Counted from the stretch's first letter, positions 27,297 to 35,419 are shown. The stretch: DNA of 49,163 nucleotides from Sphaerisporangium perillae (GCF_023276435.1 NZ_JALLPO010000052.1:13159-62321), one strand, 5' to 3'. Notes: generated by a model not told the origin, from the letters alone. Made by a program: numbers and translations.

Positions 27297-28265
27297 CTAA
27301 TACATCGAGATGTGGACGTGGTCGAAGTGGTTGGCGGTGATGCCGCCGCGGTTCTCCATGGGGCGCCAGCCGGGGAAGCCGAGGTTGTAGATCCGCTGCC
27401 GGTAGATCACGTACTTCACCCCCAGCTTGCCGCCGTTCTCGATGGCCCAGGCCGCGACCTGCTCGCCCAGCGCGGTGCCGGCCGCCGAGGGCATGGCGCC
27501 GCCGGAGCTCAGCATGAAGTCGCACGCGCGGCCCAGCGGGTGCTCGCCGCTGTTCTCGGCCCGGTAGCAGCCGATGGGGAAGGTCAGCGGGAAGTGGCTC
27601 TTGACCTGCGCCCGCATCAGCCGGGTCCGGGGAGTGATGTTGTCGCTTCCGGTGGGCAGCTCGGGGGCCCATGACCCGTTCGACCGCTTGCCGGGAGCGG
27701 TGGGGACGAGCCGGTCCAGCTTGTCCTTGATCTGGCTGATCAGCTTCTCGGCTTCCTTGCGCTGATCGGTGACCTCCAGGACGTCGTCGCGGAGGTGCTT
27801 GGTCAGCGTGGTCGCGTCGTCGGCGGCCTTCTTGCGGGTGTCTCGCGCCGACGCGAACCGGGCTATCTTCGCGGTCTGCTCGGCCTGGAGCTGCTGCAGC
27901 ATGGCCGCTCCGCCGAAGTCGGGGGAGAGGATCTGGCCCATCATGCCAAGGCCGCCCGCCTGGTAGCGGAGCTGGGCGATGTCGCCGACCTGGCTTTGTG
28001 AGGTCTTGAGATCCGACTCGGCGGTCTTCAGCCGCTCGCGCGCCGTCTTCTCGGCCGTCTTGGCCTTGGCGACGGCGACGCGCTTGGCGTTGTACTCGGC
28101 GATCAGTTTGTCGATCTTCTTGTTGAGCGAGGCCAGCTGCGCCTTGAGCTGTTTCTCGGTGGGCTTGGGGGCGGCGTATCCCGCCGTCGACTGGCCCAGC
28201 ACGAGGGTGGCCACGATCAGGACACTGGCGGCCAGGGAGCCATGGCGGCCGAAAGTCGGGGGCAG
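27297..28265 (-). CDS. secreted coiled-coil protein with ARB_07466-like (M15-type) C-terminal domain
   Basis: The predicted product has a signal peptide, a long coiled coil (about 40-190, KQLKAQLASLNKKIDKLIAE and onward), and a C-terminal domain of about 110 residues. That domain has HPLGRACDFM and NHFDHVHISMY, the H-x6-D and H-x-H pattern of the M15/hedgehog-like peptidase fold. It is probably an envelope or cell-wall hydrolase. The nearest standard start is GTG 28214, but it leaves a signal peptide with no basic n-region. CTG at 28265 is preceded at 6 nt by GGAGAGGAG and yields PPTFGRHGSLAASVLIVATL, a complete signal. No ATG, GTG or TTG exists in frame between them and the upstream stop. 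A c-di-AMP riboswitch lies immediately upstream. Confidence 0.8.
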   Translation of the reverse strand: MPPTFGRHGSLAASVLIVATLVLGQSTAGYAAPKPTEKQLKAQLASLNKKIDKLIAEYNAKRVAVAKAKTAEKTARERLKTAESDLKTSQSQVGDIAQLRYQAGGLGMMGQILSPDFGGAAMLQQLQAEQTAKIARFASARDTRKKAADDATTLTKHLRDDVLEVTDQRKEAEKLISQIKDKLDRLVPTAPGKRSNGSWAPELPTGSDNITPRTRLMRAQVKSHFPLTFPIGCYRAENSGEHPLGRACDFMLSSGGAMPSAAGTALGEQVAAWAIENGGKLGVKYVIYRQRIYNLGFPGWRPMENRGGITANHFDHVHISMY

Positions 28266-28284
28266 AGCCCGCTCCTCTCCTTCT

Positions 28285-28400
28285 GCCGACCGGGTTAGCT
28301 GACGGGTTCGGGCCGGAGTCGCCCTACCACTGACGTGGATTCACCCCAAGGAACCAATGGGTCCCCGGCTCCCAGGCGGGGCACCTGGGATTAGGCGGAC
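28285..28400 (-). promoter_or_regulatory. ydaO-yuaA-type cyclic di-AMP riboswitch
   Basis: On the minus strand this leader contains the ordered conserved blocks of the ydaO class: CCGCCTAATCCC, GGAGCCGGGGACCC, TTGGGGTGAATCCACG, GGTAGGGCGACTCC and CCCGAACCCGTCAGCTAACC. It ends in GGTCGGC. The Shine-Dalgarno of the secreted coiled-coil gene begins 4 nt after the riboswitch core. In actinobacteria this class usually turns off cell-wall hydrolase genes when c-di-AMP is high. Identification is by pattern recall, but the match is extensive. Confidence 0.9.
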
Positions 28401-28469
28401 CGACCGTTACGGCCGGTGTGGGATGGATGTTAGTGGTAAGTGCTCGTTTGTGGCGACTCGGGGTGCTTG

Positions 28470-29543
28470 CTACGCCGGTGACCGCAGGAGACGGGCGGCC
28501 TCCTCGGGCAGCACGTCGTTGACGAAAGCGCCCATCGCGGACTCCGAGCCGGCCAGGTACTTGAGCTTCTGCGCGGCCCGCCGGATGCTGAAGAGCTGCA
28601 GGTGCAGGTAGGCCAGGTCGCGCCCGGTGTTGACGGGCGCCTGGTGCCAGGCCGCGACATAGGGCATGGCCACCCCGAAAAGGCCGTCCAGCCGCCGCAG
28701 CACGTCGGTGTACAGCGGACCGAATGCCGCGCGCTCCTCGGCGTCCAGCGAGGACAGGTCCGGAACCTGGCGGTTCAGGTAGACGTGCACCTCGAACGGC
28801 CACCGGGCCGCCGCGGGGACGAACGCCGTCCAGTGGTCGTTCGACGCGACCACGCGGGTCTCGGCCTTCCGCTCGGCCTCGAGCACGTCGGCGAACAGGT
28901 TGCCGCCCGTCCTCTCCCGGTAGCGGGCCGCCGAGTCCAGCATCTGCCTCGTGCGCGGCGTCACGTACGGATAGGCGTAGATCTGGCCATGCGGGTGCGC
29001 CAGCGTGATGCCGATCTCCGCGCCGCGGTTCTCGAAGCAGAACACCTGCTCCACGCCGGGCAGCGCCCCGAGCTGCTCGGTGCGGTCGGCCCACGCCGTC
29101 AACACCAGGTCCACCTGCTCGGGGGAGAGCGCGGCGAAGGAGGAGTCATGCTCGGAGGTGAAGCACACCACTTCGCAGCGGCCGAGCCCGGGACGCACCT
29201 CGCTCAGCCCGCCCACCTGCTCGTACTCGCCCGCGTGGAAGCTGAACGAGGGGAAGCGGTTCTCGAAGACGGCGACGTCGTACTCGGGAGCGGGGATCTC
29301 GGTGGCCCGGCCGGGCGCCGACGGGCACAACGGGCACTCGTTCGCGGGCGGCAGGAACGTACGGCTCTGCCGGTGCCCGGCGATCGCGATCCACTCGTCC
29401 ATGACCGGGTCGTACCGCAGTTCGGAGGCCGGGGGACGCGGAGGCAGCTCGCGGGTGTCGACCGCGCTGCGGTCGGCGTCGTCACGGCGGTCGAAGTAGA
29501 TCAGCTCCCGGCCGTCGGCCATGCGGGTGACGGTGCGCTTCAC
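28470..29543 (-). CDS. galT: galactose-1-phosphate uridylyltransferase
   Basis: The 357-residue enzyme transfers UMP between UDP-glucose and galactose-1-phosphate in the Leloir pathway. The catalytic triad-like motif H183-P-H185-G-Q187 is intact, and an N-terminal zinc pair CPLCP (NECPLCPSAPG) is present. The GTG start at 29543 overlaps the stop of the upstream DeoR gene by 4 nt (GTGA), so translation is coupled. No galE or galK is visible; the pair is probably controlled by the DeoR repressor. Confidence 0.93.
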   Translation of the reverse strand: MKRTVTRMADGRELIYFDRRDDADRSAVDTRELPPRPPASELRYDPVMDEWIAIAGHRQSRTFLPPANECPLCPSAPGRATEIPAPEYDVAVFENRFPSFSFHAGEYEQVGGLSEVRPGLGRCEVVCFTSEHDSSFAALSPEQVDLVLTAWADRTEQLGALPGVEQVFCFENRGAEIGITLAHPHGQIYAYPYVTPRTRQMLDSAARYRERTGGNLFADVLEAERKAETRVVASNDHWTAFVPAAARWPFEVHVYLNRQVPDLSSLDAEERAAFGPLYTDVLRRLDGLFGVAMPYVAAWHQAPVNTGRDLAYLHLQLFSIRRAAQKLKYLAGSESAMGAFVNDVLPEEAARLLRSPA

Positions 29544-30364
29544 TGGGCCGCCACCTGTCCGGCCTGCGTCGTCCGCGCCGCGGCCGGCTGGGCCGGATCG
29601 GCCAGGAGGAGCGTGCCGGCCTGGTCCGTCAGCGTGGACCTCGCCTCCTCGGACAGGCCCGTGTCGCTGATCACGACGTGCGCCTCACCGAGCCTGGCGA
29701 TCGTGCTGATGCCGACGGTGCCCCACTTGGTGTGGTCGGCCAGCACGACGAGTTGCTGTGCCGCGGCGACGAGCTCGCGGTCCATCTCGGCCTCCAGAAT
29801 GTTCGGCGTCGTGAATCCCGCCCTGAGGTTCATGCCGTGCACGCCGAGCATCAGCGTGTCGACGTTGAGGGCTCGGATGGCGGCCACGGCCACCGGGCCG
29901 ACCAGGGCGTCCGACGGTGTGCGCACCCCTCCGGTGAGCACCACCGTCTGGTCGGGGCGTCCGGCCCGATGGAAGACATCGGCGACCTGGACGGAGTTGG
30001 TGATGATCGTCAGGTGCGGGACGTCGACGAGGTGGTGGGCGAGGGTCCAGGTCGTGGTGCCTGCCGAGAGGGCGACGGCGCTGCCGGGGCGGACGAGCTC
30101 GGCGGCCCGGCGGGCAATGGCCTCCTTCTCGGCCTGCTGGCGCACGGACTTGGCCGCGAAGCCCGGTTCCTCGGTGGAGCCCGCACCCGTGGCGGTGGCG
30201 CCGCCGTGCACCTTCTCGACCAGGCCGCGCTCGGCCAGGACCTCCAGGTCGCGGCGGATCGTCATGTCGGACACCCCGAGCTCGCGCACCAGGTCGGCGA
30301 CCCGGGCGGCGCCGTTCCTGCGAACGCGCTCGAGGATCGCCTGCTGCCGTTGCTGGGCCAGCAT
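29540..30364 (-). CDS. DeoR/GlpR family transcriptional regulator
   Basis: A 274-residue sugar-responsive repressor. The N-terminal DeoR HTH (about 6-57) contains ARVADLVRELGVSDMTIRRD. The C-terminal sugar-phosphate sensor fold (about 75-235) shows LSAGTTTWTLA and TNSVQVADVF. ATG at 30364 is preceded by GAGGAGAGGCG. It is encoded 4-nt-overlapping with galT and likely regulates galactose genes, with a sugar phosphate as inducer. Confidence 0.92.
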   Translation of the reverse strand: MLAQQRQQAILERVRRNGAARVADLVRELGVSDMTIRRDLEVLAERGLVEKVHGGATATGAGSTEEPGFAAKSVRQQAEKEAIARRAAELVRPGSAVALSAGTTTWTLAHHLVDVPHLTIITNSVQVADVFHRAGRPDQTVVLTGGVRTPSDALVGPVAVAAIRALNVDTLMLGVHGMNLRAGFTTPNILEAEMDRELVAAAQQLVVLADHTKWGTVGISTIARLGEAHVVISDTGLSEEARSTLTDQAGTLLLADPAQPAAARTTQAGQVAAQ

Positions 30365-30571
30365 CGCCTCTCCTCTACACCAAGTTCCCCCAAATTACCA
30401 CATATTCTCACTGGATCGCTGTTCGATCGTGGGGAAGAGCGGCGTGCGGTGGCATGAATCCCCAGGAGACCGCCGATGTACCCGTGCTGTTCCTTTGACC
30501 TTTGGGCCTTGTACGGTCCCCGCGGCGCGGGCATGGTGAGGGCACTGATCCGTACGCGATGGGAGGCCGAG

Positions 30572-30649
30572 ATGGCGAAACGCGCACGAAAGGGCCGGGC
30601 CCGCAAGAAGAAGAAGGCCAACCACGGCAAGCGGCCGGTGTCACGCTGA
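30572..30649 (+). CDS. ribosomal protein bL37-like small basic protein
   Basis: A 25-residue, highly basic product (MAKRARKGRARKKKKANHGK followed by RPVSR). The ending KANHGKRP and the MAKR start match the actinobacterial ribosomal protein bL37 (24 residues) described in mycobacterial 50S structures. GGGAGG lies 6-8 nt before ATG 30572. It is too short for most gene callers and is often missed. It stands alone, divergent from the DeoR gene. Confidence 0.82.
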   Translation: MAKRARKGRARKKKKANHGKRPVSR

Positions 30650-30730
30650 CCGATCCGCGCCGGCCGTCCAAGCGTGGATCACCATGCCGGAGAACGGCTC
30701 GATGACGCACGCCGAGGTCGGCGCGGAGGC

Positions 30731-32086
30731 TCAGCGCAGGCGGGTCAGGGTGTCCTCGACGGCCCGGTGGAAGGTCGGGTAGGCGTAGATCATGCTCTCG
30801 AGCCGGTCGATCGGCGTCCGGGAATGCACGGCCAGCGTCAGCAGGCCCAGCACCTCCCCGCCGCAGGGCCCGGCCACCGTCGCGCCGACCAGGACTTGAT
30901 CGCCGGCGATCAGCTTGACCAGGCCTTCGGCCCGGTGGATCCAGCCTCGGGCCGAGGAGGAGAGCGAAGTGACCGCCGCGCGCACGGCGATGCCCTTCTC
31001 GCGCGCCTGTGCCTCGGTCAGGCCCACCGCGCCCACCTCCGGATCGGTGAAGGTCACCCGCGGGACGGCGTGGTAGGCCGCCGCCGGCCCCGGCTCGCCC
31101 AGGATGTCGGCGAGCGCGATCTTCGCCTGGTACATCGCGATGTGCGTGAAAGCGCCCTTGCCGGTCACGTCGCCGAGCGCCCACACGCCCTCGGCGGCCC
31201 GCATGCGCTCGTCCACCTCGATCGAGCGCGCCGACTCGTCCAGGCCGACGGAGCCCACGCCGATCGCCGGGAGGTCGCACCGGCGCCCGGTGGCGATCAG
31301 CAGCTTCTCGGCCCGATGGCTGCCGTCCGCGGTCATCACGGTGAAGGCGGCGCCGTGGTGGTCCACCCGGCTGACCTCGATGCCCGTGCGGACCGTCATC
31401 CCCTCGCCGGCGAAGACCTTCGCGATCAGCTCGCTCGCTTCGGGCTCCTCCGCCGTGAGCAGCCGCCCGGCCGCCTCCAGCACCGTGACCTCCGCGCCGA
31501 AACGGCGGAACACCTGGGCGAGCTCGGTCCCGACCGCGCCGCCGCCGAGCACGATGAGCGACCGCGGCACGTGCTCCGCCTCGATCGCCCCGTGGTTGGT
31601 CCAGTACGGCGTGCCGGCCAGGCCGGGGATCGGCGGCACGACGGGCTGCGAGCCGGTGGCGATCGCGATGCCGCGGCGGGCGCGCAGCCGGCGCGTGCCG
31701 TCGATCGTCACCTCTCCCGGCCCGGTGATCCGGCCGCGCCCCCGTACGAGGGTGCCGCCCTTGTCGCGGAACCGGTCCGCGGCGACCTTGTCGTTCCAGT
31801 TGTCGGTCGCCTCCTCCCGGATCCGCCGGGCCACGGGCGCCCAGCTCGGGACGACGGTCGACTCACCCGCCATGGCGGGGATCCGCCTGCCTTCGGCGAG
31901 CAGGTCGGCCGCGCGGAGCATCATCTTGGACGGGACACAGCCCCAGTACGGGCATTCGCCGCCCACCAGGTTGGCCTCCACGCCCGCGACGGCCAGCCCG
32001 GCCTCCGCGAGGCCTCCGGCGAGCTCCTCGCCGCCCGGTCCGAGGCCGAGAACGATGACGTCGAACTCTTCCACTTCCGCAGCCAT
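30731..32086 (-). CDS. FAD-dependent pyridine nucleotide-disulfide oxidoreductase
   Basis: A 451-residue dihydrolipoamide dehydrogenase/mercuric reductase-like flavoenzyme. The FAD loop is VIVLGLGPGGEE. The redox pair is C-P-Y-W-G-C in GGECPYWGCVPSK. A second NAD(P) Rossmann loop (VLGGGAVGTELAQ) and the FAD stretch ALGDVTGKG are present. The C-terminal dimer motif reads AYPTFHR instead of the usual H-P-T, so the catalytic His of lipoamide dehydrogenase is replaced. ATG at 32086 has GGGGAAGG upstream. It is a single gene; the substrate is not evident. Confidence 0.87.
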   Translation of the reverse strand: MAAEVEEFDVIVLGLGPGGEELAGGLAEAGLAVAGVEANLVGGECPYWGCVPSKMMLRAADLLAEGRRIPAMAGESTVVPSWAPVARRIREEATDNWNDKVAADRFRDKGGTLVRGRGRITGPGEVTIDGTRRLRARRGIAIATGSQPVVPPIPGLAGTPYWTNHGAIEAEHVPRSLIVLGGGAVGTELAQVFRRFGAEVTVLEAAGRLLTAEEPEASELIAKVFAGEGMTVRTGIEVSRVDHHGAAFTVMTADGSHRAEKLLIATGRRCDLPAIGVGSVGLDESARSIEVDERMRAAEGVWALGDVTGKGAFTHIAMYQAKIALADILGEPGPAAAYHAVPRVTFTDPEVGAVGLTEAQAREKGIAVRAAVTSLSSSARGWIHRAEGLVKLIAGDQVLVGATVAGPCGGEVLGLLTLAVHSRTPIDRLESMIYAYPTFHRAVEDTLTRLR

Positions 32087-32295
32087 GGCCTTCCCCTGCC
32101 CATGGGCCACGCCACCGACACGGCCCCGGCCAAGATCTTCACCACGCCGATCGGAAGGGTGTGAGGGCAAGTTCTTGCTTGATCACGCCACATCGGGCAT
32201 GCACCGGGCACGCTGTGCCAGGTGAGTGTGGGCGTGGTGGATCGCCCGGTAGTCCTCCTCCATCGGACGACGCAGGGCGCCGTCAGGGTGTTCCA

Positions 32296-32364
32296 ATGAC
32301 AGCTGTGTTGATCACCGGCATGTCTGGTACGGGGAAGTCCTCGGCGCTCAACGAGCTGAGCCGC
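32296..32364 (+). pseudogene. 5' fragment of a P-loop nucleotide kinase/AAA-type ATPase
   Basis: MTAVLITGMSGTGKSSALNE followed by LSRR is a complete first strand and Walker A loop (GMSGTGKSS) of small P-loop kinases. The homology then stops and the frame runs on through GC-rich sequence into integrase debris. Only the first 23 residues remain, so it is a relic at the left edge of the island. Confidence 0.7.
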
Positions 32365-32430
32365 CGCCCAGGCCGCACGCGCGGCGCGGGGACGCCGGCG
32401 CGGGGCGTAGGCGGCGCGGGCGCGCCGCCG

Positions 32431-32640
32431 CTCGACGGCGGCAAGCTCGTGGAGGACATCCCGAAGTCCCAGGCTGGGCGCCGAGTTCCAAGGGGGCATG
32501 GCTGCGCCGATCGCGCTTCCGCAAGATCTGGAACAAGGTTCGGGCGGATGTCGGGCTTTCTGATCTTCACTTCCATGATCTTCGTCACGTCGGTAACACG
32601 CAACGGGCACGAGACCAGAAGTGAGCCAGGAAAGAAGTGA
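32431..32640 (+). pseudogene. twice-deleted copy of the integrase B 3' end
   Basis: The DNA closely follows the recombinase copy at 36.67-37.20 kb. It shares the LDGGKLVED segment, then loses about 110 bp after GGGCGCCGAGTT and resumes at CCAAGGGGGCATGG. It runs through [19 protein letters not shown] bases in a shifted frame, then loses the catalytic His/Tyr part and resumes at ACACGCAACGGGCACG. The terminator hairpin downstream (about 32640-32675) is kept. The open frame through it (32161-32640) is chimeric and not a real protein. Confidence 0.85.
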
Positions 32641-32772
32641 GGCCCGGGTTGAGGATCATGTCCTCTACCTGGGCCTTCATCATGTGCCCCTGATCTGGCG
32701 GCAAGGCTGCGTGGTCTGGTTGGGCCGCTGCGTCCGGCTTCTGGGGCGGATCATGCTCGGCAGAGATCGTCA

Positions 32773-32798
32773 CATAGCCAGACGTCCATCTGGCTATG
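32773..32798. promoter_or_regulatory. perfect 10-bp inverted repeat upstream of the methyltransferase
   Basis: CATAGCCAGA (32773-32782) and TCTGGCTATG (32789-32798) flank a 6-nt spacer. It lies 92 nt upstream of the methyltransferase start and could be an operator or a small hairpin. Confidence 0.4.
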
Positions 32799-32889
32799 GC
32801 CGTCAGGGCGCTTCAGGCGCATCCTGTGAAGTGCGCGGAGTGGCCGGGCGTGGCCAGCATGCTGGGTTCTGGCCGGCGAGGAGGAATGC

Positions 32890-33735
32890 ATGGAAAGCGC
32901 GCCGAGCAGGACGGCGATGTTTGCGGCCGTGTCGCGTGGATTGTTTCGCCTGGAGACGGCGTCGCCGTGGGTACTGGACGATGTGCTGGCCCTGGTGCTT
33001 GTCGGCCCGGTATGGCAGCAGCTGCGAGACCAGTTCGATCCGCTGTTCCCCGGCCCGGTCCGCAGCGAGTCCCGTGCGGCTGTCTGCACCCGCAGCCGGT
33101 ACGCCGAGGACCGGCTGGCTGCTGGTGCCTTCACGCAGTACGTGATTCTTGGCGCGGGGCTTGACTCGTTTGCGTGGCGGCGGCCGGATCTGCTCGGCTC
33201 GCTGACGGTGTTCGAGGTTGATCACCCTGCCTCCCAGGCCTGGAAGCTCGAGCGGGTCAGGGAGCTCGGCCTGCCGCTCAGCGACTCGCAGGTATTCGTG
33301 CCGGTTGATTTCGAGGCCGGACCGGTTCAGGATGTTCTGGGCCCGGCTGGGTTCGACTGGGCGCAGCCGGCGATGTTCTGCTGGACGGGCGTCGCCCCCT
33401 ATCTGACGGCACAGGCGATCGAGTCGACGTTGCGCACGATCGCGGCGGCTGCTCCCGGGTCTGAGGTGGTGTTCTCCTACCGGGCCGAGGACTGTGCGCT
33501 CGACGATGCGGGGACGGAATTCGCCCGTATCTACACGCCGATCGCGGCTTCTGTCGGCGAGCCTCTTCAGCCTGGCTGGCCGGTATCCGAGATCGAGAGG
33601 CTGATCAGCCGGTGCGGGCTAAAGGTCGTGGACCACCCCGCACGTGCAGACCTCCAGCAGCGGTACTTCGCCGGCCGTACCGATGGCCTGCGGCCCTATA
33701 CCTTCGAGACCCTGGTGGCCGCGCGGGTCACCTGA
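32890..33735 (+). CDS. class I SAM-dependent methyltransferase (LCM/TIGR00027-like)
   Basis: The 281-residue protein resembles the leucine-carboxyl/O-methyltransferase superfamily common in actinobacteria. SAM-binding motif I is QYVILGAGLDSFAWRRP; an acidic end of strand 2 is VFEVDHP; motif APYLTAQAIESTL follows. ATG at 32890 has GAGGAGG 5 nt upstream. The substrate is unknown; relatives methylate small carboxylates or polyketides. It is an isolated cargo-like gene inside the mobile-element region, with IS debris downstream. Confidence 0.85.
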   Translation: MESAPSRTAMFAAVSRGLFRLETASPWVLDDVLALVLVGPVWQQLRDQFDPLFPGPVRSESRAAVCTRSRYAEDRLAAGAFTQYVILGAGLDSFAWRRPDLLGSLTVFEVDHPASQAWKLERVRELGLPLSDSQVFVPVDFEAGPVQDVLGPAGFDWAQPAMFCWTGVAPYLTAQAIESTLRTIAAAAPGSEVVFSYRAEDCALDDAGTEFARIYTPIAASVGEPLQPGWPVSEIERLISRCGLKVVDHPARADLQQRYFAGRTDGLRPYTFETLVAARVT

Positions 33736-33841
33736 GCGAGCGCAGGCCACGTCGGCAACTTCACCGTCTGCGAGGGCCAGGCGGTGACGGTACGGCAGAG
33801 GAGTACAGCAACCTCCAGGGCCTCGGCGTAGCCGCGTCGTG

Positions 33842-34083
33842 TCCGCTTTGCTCATGCTGGGCGCAGTCCGAGGGTTTCGAGGGTCCGGGTGGCGTCCCGG
33901 GCGTGGTGCCTGCAGGCGGCGGCGACGCTGGCGTGCCCGGCCGTTTTCAAGATGCCGATGGCCAGGTTGCGCAGGGCGGCCATGGCCTGGGGTCCGCTGC
34001 CGGTGCGGATCTGGGAGGCGTCTTCGCCGTAGCTGACGTCGCGGAGGTGGTGCAGGGCCTCGATCTGCCAGTGGCCGCGCGGA
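33842..34083 (-). mobile_element. remnant of an ISAs1-type insertion sequence
   Basis: This interval holds the transposase tail and a few flanking bases. I cannot define an intact terminal inverted repeat or a target duplication. The junction with the integrase reading frame is near 34083-34086. Confidence 0.55.
33852..34079 (-). pseudogene. ISAs1-family transposase, C-terminal fragment
   Basis: About 75 residues ([20 protein letters not shown] and onward to LGLRPA) match the C-terminal end of ISAs1/DDE transposases, including the H-W-x-I-E catalytic Glu region and [11 protein letters not shown]. The N-terminal ~300 residues are absent; the reading frame upstream changes at about 34082 into integrase sequence. 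It is an IS relic whose insertion or deletion removed the 5' end of integrase A. Confidence 0.85.
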
Positions 34084-34086
34084 TAA

Positions 34087-34992
34087 GAACGAGAACCGAA
34101 AGCAGCCAAAGGCCGGCTCAAGCCACGGACAGAAGGCCTGTATCGATCACTGCTGAACAACCATCTCGTTCCGACGTTCGGTAACCGGCACTTGATCGAC
34201 ATCCGCGAGGCCGATGTACGGCGCTGGCGCAAGGAACGGCTACGAGTGGTCGGACAATCCACTGTCGCAAAGGCGTACACACTGCTCAAAGCCATCCTGA
34301 ACACGGCGGTTGAGGACGAGGAGATCAGGCGCAACCCATGCCGGATCAAGGGCGCGAGCACACCCGACACTCCCGAACGGGAGTTGATCCCTCTTACGAA
34401 GGTTCTCGAGATCCTCGACGTGGTGCCGGCGCGCTATCGGGCGCTCGTGCTCTTGGCAACCTTCACGACCTTGCGTTGGGGCGAGCTCGCGGGCCTTCGC
34501 TGTACCCATCTCGACTTGGAGGCCGGCGTGGTGCGTGTCGTCGGCGCCCTGGTCGAACTTGACGGCGGCACGCTCCTCGACGACACACCCAAGTCCCGGG
34601 CCAGCCGTCGAGTGGTCGCCATCCCTCCGGAACTCATACCTCAGCTTCGTGAGCATGTGGACGCCTACTCGGAGCGGGTGGCAGATGGCTGGGTGTTCGT
34701 AGGACCCAAGGGCGCTCGCCTGAGGCGATCCAGCTTCCGCCGAATCTGGAATAAGGCCCGTACGACCGTCGGCCTCCCTGACGTCCACTTCCACGATCTA
34801 CGCCATGTGGGGAACACCCTGGCGGCTGCCAACGGCGCGAGTCTCAAAGATCTGATGGCGCGAATGGGCCACTCCTCCACTCGGGCCGCGTTGATCTATC
34901 TGCACGCAACTCACGACCGTGACCAGGCCATCGCGAAGGCACTCGGTCAGGCGTTCAAGGACGCAAGCAAGCCCAAGATCGAAGAAACGTAG
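34087..34992 (+). CDS. tyrosine recombinase (integrase A), N-terminally truncated
   Basis: The frame is open from 34087, right after the IS junction, with a stop at 34084-34086, so the normal N-terminal ~60 residues are missing. What remains includes the SAM-like core-binding part ([20 protein letters not shown]) and the full catalytic domain: R in [13 protein letters not shown] in [11 protein letters not shown]-x-L-R-H in [11 protein letters not shown] in MGHSSTRAA, and nucleophile Tyr in [14 protein letters not shown] at 34192 is the first plausible internal start but has no Shine-Dalgarno. It is followed by arm-type repeats, a terminator and an attachment site, as in integrative elements. 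Confidence 0.8.
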   Translation, partial: EREPKAAKGRLKPRTEGLYRSLLNNHLVPTFGNRHLIDIREADVRRWRKERLRVVGQSTVAKAYTLLKAILNTAVEDEEIRRNPCRIKGASTPDTPERELIPLTKVLEILDVVPARYRALVLLATFTTLRWGELAGLRCTHLDLEAGVVRVVGALVELDGGTLLDDTPKSRASRRVVAIPPELIPQLREHVDAYSERVADGWVFVGPKGARLRRSSFRRIWNKARTTVGLPDVHFHDLRHVGNTLAAANGASLKDLMARMGHSSTRAALIYLHATHDRDQAIAKALGQAFKDASKPKIEET

Positions 34993-35012
34993 TGTGGCAC
35001 GTGTGTGGCACG
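34992..35012. repeat. paired direct repeats after integrase A (candidate arm-type sites)
   Basis: GTGTGGCACG occurs at 34992-35001 and 35003-35012, a spacing of 11 bp between starts (about one helical turn). It lies between the integrase stop and the attachment core at 35087, the usual place for arm-type integrase sites. Confidence 0.5.
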
Positions 35013-35041
35013 GAAGCTCTAAAAGAGCGGGTGGAGATCAC

Positions 35042-35079
35042 AAAGGCCAGGCTTCCCATGGGGGTTGACCTGGCCTTTT
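35042..35079 (+). terminator. terminator of integrase A
   Basis: AAAGGCCAGG (35042-35051) pairs with CCTGGCCTTT (35069-35078), followed by T residues. It resembles an intrinsic terminator and is functionally equivalent to the hairpin after integrase B. Confidence 0.75.
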
Positions 35080-35086
35080 GTCTTGA

Positions 35087-35129
35087 GAGCGGACGACGGG
35101 AATCGAACCCGCGTAGCCAGTTTGGAAGA
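35087..35129 (-). repeat. attachment site: 43-bp duplicate of the tRNA-Gly 3' half (attL-like)
   Basis: This 43-bp segment is identical to 37264-37306, covering the tRNA-Gly 3' end through the anticodon stem. It then diverges from the tRNA (…GGAAGATTGCGG versus GGAAGACTGGGG). A tRNA 3'-half copy at distance is the classical footprint of site-specific integration by a tyrosine recombinase. Confidence 0.92.
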
Positions 35130-35226
35130 TTGCGGTGCGTGACCCTCCGGCCTGCTGCGTTCCAGCTCATAGACGGTTTCGCCTTGCCCGCGAGTCCCCG
35201 TGGCTCCCCTTTGCTCACCCTCCTGA

Positions 35227-35245
35227 CGGGCACGCAACGGGCACG
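35227..35245. repeat. paired direct repeats CGGGCACG (candidate P' arm sites)
   Basis: CGGGCACG at 35227-35234 and 35238-35245, starts 11 bp apart, is about 98 bp inside the left attachment site. The same pair in the same spacing occurs at the right end of the element. Confidence 0.55.
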
Positions 35246-35341
35246 GCCTGAGAACCCCGTGCGGACGCACGCACCCCTCTCGCCGGATCTTCCCGTCTGC
35301 CTCGTCCCACCCGGGAGGGGCAACAGCCCGGGGACGGAGGG

Positions 35342-35419
35342 TCAAGGCCGTCTTCGCGTGTACGTCAGCCGGTAGACGTTCCTCGGCCATTGGATGCCAA
35401 CGGTCACAGACGGCCTTGA
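35342..35419. repeat. 12-bp perfect inverted repeat
   Basis: TCAAGGCCGTCT (35342-35353) and AGACGGCCTTGA (35408-35419) are separated by 54 nt. It may be a hairpin or a pair of protein-binding sites; function unknown. Confidence 0.6.
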
